Shown piece by piece: positions 8,701 to 15,360 of a stretch of DNA of 64,000 bases; position 1 is the stretch's first letter, and each line of letters opens with the position of its first letter. This DNA comes from Methanoculleus chikugoensis. Its GTDB lineage: Archaea; Halobacteriota; Methanomicrobia; Methanomicrobiales; Methanoculleaceae. Location of the stretch: NCBI RefSeq assembly GCF_019669965.1, contig NZ_AP019781.1, positions 1,985,092 through 2,049,091 of the forward strand, written 5' to 3'. The position numbers were made by a program, and so were the translations under genes. The notes beneath the pieces are model-generated. The model was not told where the DNA came from, searched no databases, and worked only from the letters and a program-made list of their open reading frames with translations.

Positions 8701-9397
8701 CGTACAAAACTCTCTCCGCCAGGGCGATCTCCCGGGGAGGAAAGACGACCAGCGCCCGGGGGTCCTCGTCGATGGCGGTCGGCGTCCGGTTTCCGTCCGG
8801 CGGGTCCCTCGGGTAGATCTCGATGGTGTTCCAGACCTCCGTGGTGGCAAAGGAGATGAACTCCAGCGGGCGGAGGGTGCCGTTCTCGACGGCGTAGATG
8901 TTTCTGTAGGTGTCGTCGTAGGTCCGGTTCTGCTCGTGGTAGAAGACCTTCAGGCTCATTCCCTTCGTGCCGTAGGAGATTTGATCGAACGGAATCTCAT
9001 CGAGGGCAGCGAGAGCCCCGAGCGGGTGGGCGTGGGGAGGGCGGTGATCGAGTCGCTGGGACGAGAGGTAGGCGCTCCCGTTCTGGAGGACGAAGGCGGA
9101 GTGGACCCAGGACTCCCCCTCCATATCGGCAAAGAACGCGAATTGGATGTAGGTGAACGAGCCGTTCCTATCGAACTCCATGACGAGCATCGGCGACTTT
9201 GCCGTCTCGTTCTCGAACGGGATCTCGGCCTCCATCGCCTCCCAGATCTCGATGAACGGGGGGTCGTACTCTTCCACCGGGAGGACGGGGACGGTCTCGT
9301 AGTGAATCATCTCATAGCCGGGCGGGACGTAGGAGGCACGCCAGAAGACGAAGATTACCACGATAACGATGCCGAGGATAAGCCACCGGTCTCTCAT
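8672..9397 (-). CDS. Membrane-anchored extracytoplasmic protein, unknown family
   Basis: 241 residues with one N-terminal membrane helix (about 4-22) followed by a soluble domain rich in aromatic residues (NGSFTYIQFAFFADMEGES near residue 80). The start overlaps the preceding stop as ATGA. I rejected the longer reading to 9946 because its extra part is an arginine-rich shadow of the gene before it. The last codons hold the promoter of the next operon. Probable partner of the 524-residue membrane propeller encoded just upstream. Function unknown. Confidence 0.7.
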   Translation of the reverse strand: MRDRWLILGIVIVVIFVFWRASYVPPGYEMIHYETVPVLPVEEYDPPFIEIWEAMEAEIPFENETAKSPMLVMEFDRNGSFTYIQFAFFADMEGESWVHSAFVLQNGSAYLSSQRLDHRPPHAHPLGALAALDEIPFDQISYGTKGMSLKVFYHEQNRTYDDTYRNIYAVENGTLRPLEFISFATTEVWNTIEIYPRDPPDGNRTPTAIDEDPRALVVFPPREIALAERVLYAETDGTERV

Positions 9398-10968
9398 GCG
9401 GCGACGCTCCCGGCAATAAGGTAGCCGCCGTCCGCCGTGCCGATGCCCCGGAACGAGTAGAGGTCGAACGGCTGCTCCTGCCGCCAGACCTCGCTGCCTG
9501 TGACGTCTCTGCCGACGAGCGTGACGCCCGTACCGGCGGCGGTGACCGAGAGGTAGCCGTTCTCTGCCGGGATCACGGCACCGCCGCTGCCCTCGATGGC
9601 ATGGTGGCCCGTCACCTCGCCGTCGTCGTTGAGCGTAGCGAGGTGGCCGTGGCTGACTCGTTCGGTGCCGCCCCAGAAGTTCCCGGAGTGGGTCACCGAC
9701 CGGTAGAGAACCGCGAACTCTCCCGGCGCTGTCTCCCGGACACCCAGGAGTTCGTTGAACCCTCCGCTCCCGAAGTCCCGCGTCCAGAGGACGGTGCCGT
9801 TCCCGTCCAGGCGGACGGCCTGCGGGCAGGTCTCGACATCGCCGCCGGCAGAGGCGCTCTGTCCCTCTACAAAGACGAGCACCCCACCCCCGGGGGCCTG
9901 ATAGATTGGATGGTAGTTGATGCCGCCGTCGAGCGAGACCTCCCACAGCCGGGTGCCGTTATCGTCAAAGCAGGCAATCTTATCCTCCCACGCCGCGACG
10001 TAGCGATCGCCCTGAGCGAGGAGGGAGACGGGCACCATCCCCTGGTCTTCGCCGGCGAACGACCGTTCCCAGAGCACCTCGCCCCCGGCACCGACCCGGA
10101 CGATTCCGGGCCTCTCCGTTGCCGCGAGGAACTCCCCGCCGTCCGCCGGGACGAGCGCGGTCACGCGGCCGAACCCGGCTTTGATGGCCAGCCGGTCCCG
10201 GGCGTCCCCGCGGTCGCCGTAGGTGAGGATATGCGCCGTGCTCCCCTCCCGGCCGTACTCCGTGACCGCGAGAGCGTAGCCTCCCGGGTACTCGATGAGG
10301 ACGTCGGGCTGGTCGTAGGCGGCGATATCAACCCGCGCCTCCCACTCGACGTCGCCTGCGGCGGAGACCTTGAGAACCAGGATGTCGGTCTTTGGTGCGG
10401 GCTCCCCGCCGGAGTAGGGCGCGGGCGGGATGACGCCCGCGGCGATGCCGGCCGTCGCAAGGAGCGGCGGGACGACGAGGAACGCGACGGCGACCGCCGC
10501 AACCGGGAGAAGGTCGCGGTACGGCCGCTCCGGGTCGAGGAACGACGCGACCAGTCCCCCGAGCCCGGCGACGAGCATCGTGCCGCCGACGAGGAGGAGA
10601 ACCTGCCCCGGGGCCGCGACGAGCGACTGGACGAGGTAGGCGGGGTTGCCCGCGAAGAGGAGCGTCCGGGCGGCGAATCCGGCGACCGCGCCGGCGAGGA
10701 GCGCGGAGAGGAGCCGGGCGCTCCGGGAGGCGGTGCCGCCCGCGTAGACCGCAAGAAACCCGGCGAAGAAGAGGACCAGCAGAACCGAGACGAAGGTCTG
10801 CGTGATCCCCACCCCCAGGAGACCCTGGTTGTAGGCGGACGCGGCGCTCCAGCACCGTGAGAGCGCCTCCACCACCCCGAGGACGGCCGCCCCGGCAAGG
10901 AATCCGATGCCGACCGAGACGGCGGCGATGCGGCGGCGATCCGTTCCAGGCGCCTCTCCCTCCATCAT
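9394..10968 (-). CDS. Membrane protein with C-terminal beta-propeller
   Basis: 524 residues. About five membrane helices fill residues 12-180 and a beta-propeller-like domain fills the rest, with repeats such as GGEVLWERSF, NGTRLWEVSL and GTADGGYLIAG. The propeller resembles that of the 5600-7216 gene, but here it is tethered by a helical membrane domain instead of a PGF-CTERM signal. The TATA box (10991-10996) is only 23-28 nt upstream of the ATG, which fits a leaderless mRNA. First gene of a two-gene operon. Role unknown, probably sensing or assembly at the cell surface. Confidence 0.75.
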   Translation of the reverse strand: MMEGEAPGTDRRRIAAVSVGIGFLAGAAVLGVVEALSRCWSAASAYNQGLLGVGITQTFVSVLLVLFFAGFLAVYAGGTASRSARLLSALLAGAVAGFAARTLLFAGNPAYLVQSLVAAPGQVLLLVGGTMLVAGLGGLVASFLDPERPYRDLLPVAAVAVAFLVVPPLLATAGIAAGVIPPAPYSGGEPAPKTDILVLKVSAAGDVEWEARVDIAAYDQPDVLIEYPGGYALAVTEYGREGSTAHILTYGDRGDARDRLAIKAGFGRVTALVPADGGEFLAATERPGIVRVGAGGEVLWERSFAGEDQGMVPVSLLAQGDRYVAAWEDKIACFDDNGTRLWEVSLDGGINYHPIYQAPGGGVLVFVEGQSASAGGDVETCPQAVRLDGNGTVLWTRDFGSGGFNELLGVRETAPGEFAVLYRSVTHSGNFWGGTERVSHGHLATLNDDGEVTGHHAIEGSGGAVIPAENGYLSVTAAGTGVTLVGRDVTGSEVWRQEQPFDLYSFRGIGTADGGYLIAGSVAA

Positions 10969-10990
10969 AGGGGAAACTGGGACGCGGGAT

Positions 10991-11020
10991 TATATACGGT
11001 TTCTGTGCCGGCCGTCTACT
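10991..11020 (-). promoter_or_regulatory. Shared promoter/operator element, copy C
   Basis: Minus-strand order: GTAGACGG, CCGGCACAGAAA, ACCG, TATATA. It matches copies A and B base for base at the invariant positions. It also lies in the intergenic region of the divergent winged-helix regulator gene (11108), the obvious candidate to bind it. Confidence 0.75.
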
Positions 11021-11107
11021 CGCGAGCCCCGGTTTTCCCTGAAGCCGGGCAGGAAGGGGCGCCGGCAAAACGTAAAAGTAATGCTTCCTCACTCCGATTC
11101 CTGGAGT

Positions 11108-11857
11108 ATGCGACGCTGGCCGGCTGCCGTAATCCTGATCATCCTTCTCTCTGCCTTCCCCTCCTGCGCAACCGCGGGCTATACGGTCATGCCGGCCGGC
11201 GACTACATATCCGACCGTCCGCCACAGGATATGACGCCCATCGAGTGGTGGCAGGTCCCGCCCCAGATCCTGATTACCAGCCTGCTCATCGGAACCGCGC
11301 CCGAACTCGTGGTCGTCGCGAACGTCCTGTTACTGTTGAACGTCTGGCTCTTCTTCGGCTACCGCCGGATTGCAAAACGCGCCGCGCTCGAGCACGAGAC
11401 CCGGACGGCGATCTACGACCACATCCGCGCTCACCCGGGCATCCGCCTCGGCACCCTCGCCGAGGACCTCGGGATAAACCGGGGAACCTTACGCTACCAC
11501 CTCGGGATACTGCAGGAGTTCGGGATGGTCGCCGCCGCCGCCGTCGGCGGGCAGACGGGATACTTCGAGAACCGGCAGAGGTACTCCCCCCTCGAAGCGA
11601 AGGTGCTCATCCACCTCAAAAACCCGAACACCCGGGATATCCTCTTCACGCTGCTGGAGGAACCAGGGGCGTCGCGGCGGGACCTTGCCGAACGGCTCGG
11701 GATCACCGCCTCGTCGGTCTCGTGGCACCTGCGGCGCCTCTCAGGCGACGGGGTCGTGCTCCGGGAGAAGAGCGGGGCGGACGTTCGGTATACCCTCTCG
11801 GGAGATTCGGCAGCGTTTGTCGGGGAGCGGGTGGGCGGCAGTCATACGGCGGAATAA
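11108..11857 (+). CDS. Membrane-anchored double winged-helix transcriptional regulator
   Basis: 249 residues: an N-terminal signal or anchor helix (5-22), a short external segment, a second membrane helix (about 54-84), then two winged-helix domains in the cytoplasm. The first (about 97-145) has GTLAEDLGINRGTLRYHL and the second (about 172-235) RRDLAERLGITASSVSWHL. Both are ArsR/MarR-like. The start at 11108 has a GGAG 1-2 nt upstream. A start at 11081 would add nine residues. The gene diverges from the propeller operon, with copy C of the shared element between them. I infer that it transmits an envelope signal and regulates the three surface operons. Confidence 0.8.
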   Translation: MRRWPAAVILIILLSAFPSCATAGYTVMPAGDYISDRPPQDMTPIEWWQVPPQILITSLLIGTAPELVVVANVLLLLNVWLFFGYRRIAKRAALEHETRTAIYDHIRAHPGIRLGTLAEDLGINRGTLRYHLGILQEFGMVAAAAVGGQTGYFENRQRYSPLEAKVLIHLKNPNTRDILFTLLEEPGASRRDLAERLGITASSVSWHLRRLSGDGVVLREKSGADVRYTLSGDSAAFVGERVGGSHTAE

Positions 11858-12233
11858 CTTCGACGGCGATGAGGTGGGCGGCGTTCCGGGCCGAGATGAC
11901 GTCACCCGGGGAGTATTCTGCACCGGAGCCTCACCTGCGCTCACCGCAAATTCCGCTTCGGCCGCAGACCGAACTGTGCCGTTTACGACGCATGCGGTCG
12001 AAGATGAGAACGTCACCCTCACCGGGGAAGAGCCGGGCAAACCTCACCGGATGTTGGTTTGCACCGTCCGGACGGCAACCCTTTGCAAACATCAACGCCC
12101 GGCCGGCCCGGGGGGTGCGTTGTAGGCGACGTTGTACGCCCAATCGCAACCGGTCGAGAGAAGCGGTTCCGATATCCCGACGGGGGAGAGCCGTTGCTCC
12201 GCGCCATCCCGTGCGGTGCCCGGCTGAACCCTC
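11858..12233. other. Gene-free stretch between regulator and recQ
   Basis: Both flanking genes end here (convergent). I see no reading frame with family resemblance, no repeat and no clear terminator hairpin with a T-run. Confidence 0.4.
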
Positions 12234-14522
12234 CTACGGAGCCTTACTCCTGACGCTGAGCCTTTCCGACTCCTCGTACTCGACGCACTCCTCGAGCGCC
12301 TCCTTCCCGACCGCCTTCTCGGCGGCACCGATCGTGACCTTCGCAATCTTCACGAAGACCTCCGGGTAGCGCTCGTAGAACCGTTCCGTGACGATATGGC
12401 GCCGCCGGCTGATCTCCGTCGTTACGGCGTAGGCCTCGTTCTCCCGGATACCCAGCCCACGCGCTCTCTCCAGCAGTGCTTTGTGGAGTTCTTCGGCCTC
12501 GCGGAGTTCTTCGCGGAGCTCCCGGATGTAGCCCTGCAACGCATAGGCCTCGTCGAGGAGGCGGTCGTCGGGGATCTCGTCGGGGGTGCGGGGATGGTCC
12601 GGGGTGCCCGATTGCACCGCGGGTTCAGGGTGCTCGCCGCCGGGAGTTGCCGCCGCGTCCCCTGCAGCGAGCATCCTCCCTTCTCCGGCCATAGCGGGCG
12701 GGCATTCCGGCACTTCACCGCCGGGCCGACCGCTCCGGCGGCTACCGATCGCAGCGATGAATATCTCGCCGAACTTCTGGAGTTTCGCATTCCCGACGCC
12801 GGGGATAGCCGCAAACGCTTCGAGGCTCTGCGGATACCGGCGAGCCATCTCTTTCAGGGTTCTGTCATGGAAGACCGCGTAGGGCGGGATGCTCAGGTCA
12901 TCCGCAAGCCTTTTGCGGATGACTCGCAGGTCCTCGAAGAGTTCAGCGTCAAAAGGCCTCTCGTCCCGATCTTTCATTCCCCCACGTGCCCGGGACTCTT
13001 TCGGGCTCGCAAGCCGCACGTTCTCGTCGCCGGAGAGGATGGCCCGGCTCCGCTCGTTTACGGTGACGACCGGATACCGGCCGGAACTCTGGTCCAGGTA
13101 GCCCGTTGCTATGAGTTGCCGTATGAACGAAGACCACTGATCGCTTGAGTACTCGCGCCCGGAGTTGTACGACGGGAGATTCTGGTGACCCCTCGCCAGG
13201 ATTTTACTGTTTTTTGAGCCGGCGAGAAGATCGGCGATGTGCGTTACGCCGAATGTTCCCGGCAGCCCGGCGATGCAGGTCACGATCTTCTCGGCGATCT
13301 CCCGCCCGTCGATGAACTCCCCCGGCACCAGGCAGATGTCGCAGGCCCCGCACGGCACGCCGGTGAAGGTCTCGCCGAAGTACCTGAGCAGGTGTTCCCG
13401 GCGGCACCGGACGGTCTCGCAGAAAGCTATCATATCGTTGAGTTTCCGCACGGTGAGCGAGTAGAGATCCGGACGGTCCAGGCAGTCGTTCTCAAGCGCG
13501 ATCAGGTTCTTTCGCCGGTCTCCCGGGCTGTAGAAGAGGATGCAGTCGCTCGCTTCGCCGTCCCTCCCTGCACGCCCGGTCTCCTGCGCATACGCCTCCA
13601 GGCTCCTGGGCATGTCGTAGTGGATGACGAACCGGACGTCGGGCTTGTCGATCCCCATTCCGAATGCGTTCGTTGCGCAGACGACGTCGATCTCGTCCCG
13701 GATGAACTGTTCCTGCACCCGGTGGCGGTAGTTGTCCGGCAGGTCCGCATGGTAGGGGAGGGCGCGGATCCCGTCGTCCCGCAGCCGCTCCGCGATCTCT
13801 TCCGTCCGCTTCTTGCTTGAGAAGTAGATGATCCCCGACCGGTCCGGGTTGCTCCTCAGGTAGTCGATGAGTTGAGGATACGCATCCTTCTTGCCGGCGA
13901 CGGCGTACTGGAGGTTCTCGCGGTTGAAACTCCCGACGTAGACCGCAGGGTCCGCAAGGTTGAGCTGCCTGACGATGTCCTGCCGGACTTCGGGGATCGC
14001 GGTCGCCGTCAGGGCGATCATCGGGACATCCGGGAAGTTCTCTTTGAGGACACTCAACTGCCGGTACTCCGGCCGGAACTGGTGGCCCCACTCGGAGATG
14101 CAGTGGGCCTCGTCGACGGCGACGAGGGTCACGCCCGCCTCGCGGAGGGTGGCGAGGAACCGCGGCTGGACGACCCTCTCCGGCGAGACGTAGAGCAGGC
14201 GGAGCCGCCCCGCTTCGAGGTCCGCGAGGGTCCGGACCATCGCATCGTAAGGAAGCGAGCTGTTCAGGGTGGCCGCGGGGACCCCCTGCGTCACGAGCGC
14301 GTCGACCTGGTCCTTCATGAGCGAGATCAGGGGCGAGACGACGACGGCAAGCCCGCCGGTCACGAGGGCCGGGAGCTGGTAACAGAGGGATTTGCCCCCG
14401 CCGGTCGCAAGGACGGCGAGGACGTCCTTTTTCCGGAGGATGTCGCGGACGATCTCTTCCTGGAAGGGAAGAAACGAGGAGTAGCCGTAGTATTGTTCGA
14501 GCGCTGCGTAGAGGGGATCCAT
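12234..14522 (-). CDS. recQ: ATP-dependent DNA helicase RecQ
   Basis: 762 residues. Order: helicase domain 1 with TGGGKS (about 40-45) and DEAH (about 137-140), helicase domain 2 with the TGRAGRDGE motif (about 315-323), the RecQ zinc-binding module (CRREHLLRYF...CGACDIC, about 370-395), an RQC winged helix, and an HRDC domain (about 525-595). An extra 160-residue tail contains a disordered link and a C-terminal helical segment likely to form a coiled coil. RecQ unwinds forked and recombined DNA in repair and replication restart. The tail is longer than in bacterial RecQ. It is a single gene on the minus strand with no cotranscribed neighbour. Confidence 0.95.
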   Translation of the reverse strand: MDPLYAALEQYYGYSSFLPFQEEIVRDILRKKDVLAVLATGGGKSLCYQLPALVTGGLAVVVSPLISLMKDQVDALVTQGVPAATLNSSLPYDAMVRTLADLEAGRLRLLYVSPERVVQPRFLATLREAGVTLVAVDEAHCISEWGHQFRPEYRQLSVLKENFPDVPMIALTATAIPEVRQDIVRQLNLADPAVYVGSFNRENLQYAVAGKKDAYPQLIDYLRSNPDRSGIIYFSSKKRTEEIAERLRDDGIRALPYHADLPDNYRHRVQEQFIRDEIDVVCATNAFGMGIDKPDVRFVIHYDMPRSLEAYAQETGRAGRDGEASDCILFYSPGDRRKNLIALENDCLDRPDLYSLTVRKLNDMIAFCETVRCRREHLLRYFGETFTGVPCGACDICLVPGEFIDGREIAEKIVTCIAGLPGTFGVTHIADLLAGSKNSKILARGHQNLPSYNSGREYSSDQWSSFIRQLIATGYLDQSSGRYPVVTVNERSRAILSGDENVRLASPKESRARGGMKDRDERPFDAELFEDLRVIRKRLADDLSIPPYAVFHDRTLKEMARRYPQSLEAFAAIPGVGNAKLQKFGEIFIAAIGSRRSGRPGGEVPECPPAMAGEGRMLAAGDAAATPGGEHPEPAVQSGTPDHPRTPDEIPDDRLLDEAYALQGYIRELREELREAEELHKALLERARGLGIRENEAYAVTTEISRRRHIVTERFYERYPEVFVKIAKVTIGAAEKAVGKEALEECVEYEESERLSVRSKAP

Positions 14523-14886
14523 TTGAGAGAGTGGTTACATCCGCAGTGATAAGAGGGTTGCCAACTACCCCCGGGTTCTAATCCCTGCCGTACGCCCGAC
14601 CGGGAGGGCATGCAACGAAGTTGAGGAGACCGGTCGCATGGGGCCGGGACAGGGTGTGCACCAGAAGCGCCGCACCAAACCATCCCGAACCGGTTGCAGA
14701 CCGGGACACCCTCGTCACTATCCATGCTTACCAGCGCTCGCCGGTCGCGGCCGGGTCATCACGGAGAGCCCGCATCGCGGACCTGAGAGGAGGCATATCA
14801 TCCCGGAATATGCGTCTCCCTCTCCAGTATAGATACCCCGGGTACACCGGTTCGTGGTGGCCTTTCCGGCGCCGATCGGTGAGAAC
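14523..14886. other. Gene-free stretch between recQ and hicB
   Basis: Divergent upstream regions. A TATA-like GTATAGATA at about 14827-14835 is a possible hicB promoter. Nothing else recognised. Confidence 0.4.
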
Positions 14887-15099
14887 ATGAGGACGTTCGC
14901 GGCCGTGCTCTACAGAGAAGAGGGTATGTACGTCGCGGAGTGCCCGGAGGTCGGCACCGTCAGCCGGGGCCGGACGGTAGAGGAGGCTGTAGCCAACCTC
15001 AAAGAAGCTACGGAGCTGTACTCAGAGGAATTCCCGCCGGAAGACGGAAGAAGGCCGATCGTCACGACGTTTGAGGTGACCGAGGGTGCCCGGGCTTAA
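14887..15099 (+). CDS. HicB-like antitoxin
   Basis: A 70-residue protein with the HicB fold: an opening strand, YVAECPEVGTVSRGRTVEEA (about residues 15-34) and a following helix ANLKEATELY. HicB proteins bind and block HicA mRNA interferases and repress their own operon. I chose 14887 because the family begins directly with this beta strand. The gene overlaps the start of a hicA-like frame at 15086, but that toxin gene is cut after about 13 codons. The antitoxin thus appears orphaned. No DNA-binding domain is visible. Confidence 0.8.
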   Translation: MRTFAAVLYREEGMYVAECPEVGTVSRGRTVEEAVANLKEATELYSEEFPPEDGRRPIVTTFEVTEGARA

Positions 15100-15240
15100 G
15101 CCGGTATCGGGCGAGACTGTGGTGAACGTACACCTGAAAAACATCTACGAAAGCGGCGAGTTGACCCGTGATGCAACTGTTAGAAAATACCTAACAGTTC
15201 AAATCGAGGGTGATCGTGAAGTTTCACGGACTCTCTGGTG
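15086..15240 (+). pseudogene. hicA start fused to an internal rhuM fragment
   Basis: The frame opens at GTG 15086 with MPGLKPVSGETVV, the conserved beginning of HicA toxins, at the expected position overlapping hicB. At about 15124 it changes without a frame break to an internal piece of the RhuM family (VHLKNIYESGEL, then EGDREVSR). That piece ends at about 15238, where a GTGCTACGCACCTTC repeat begins. Neither gene is complete: the HicA active-site histidine region is gone, and RhuM lacks both ends. It is a deletion or insertion scar joining two mobile-element genes. Confidence 0.65.
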
Positions 15241-15358
15241 CTACGCACCTTCGTCACTCAAAAACCCCCTGGGGTTTCTCAAACTCCGCCTGCCCCTGGC
15301 GGGGCACGCGTCGTTAATCGCACCCGGCGGTGCTCAAACTCAGGTGCTACGCACCTTC
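15238..15358. repeat. Direct 15-bp repeat flanking a hairpin-rich spacer
   Basis: GTGCTACGCACCTTC occurs at 15238-15252 and 15344-15358. The 91 bp between them holds two GC hairpins (AAACCCC/GGGGTTT at about 15263-15279, and GCCCC/GGGGC at about 15290-15303). It looks like a small mobile-element end or a MITE-like remnant. It sits exactly at the end of the rhuM fragment. Confidence 0.55.
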
Positions 15359-15360
15359 CT

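Noticed and set aside
4531-10860. Long plus-strand open frames opposite the surface operons
   Set aside because: Arginine-, proline- and glycine-rich translations without motifs; they are antisense shadows of the well-supported minus-strand genes.
15197-15206. GTTCAAATC resembling a tRNA T-loop
   Set aside because: No cloverleaf can be drawn around it, and the bases fall within the rhuM-like coding fragment.
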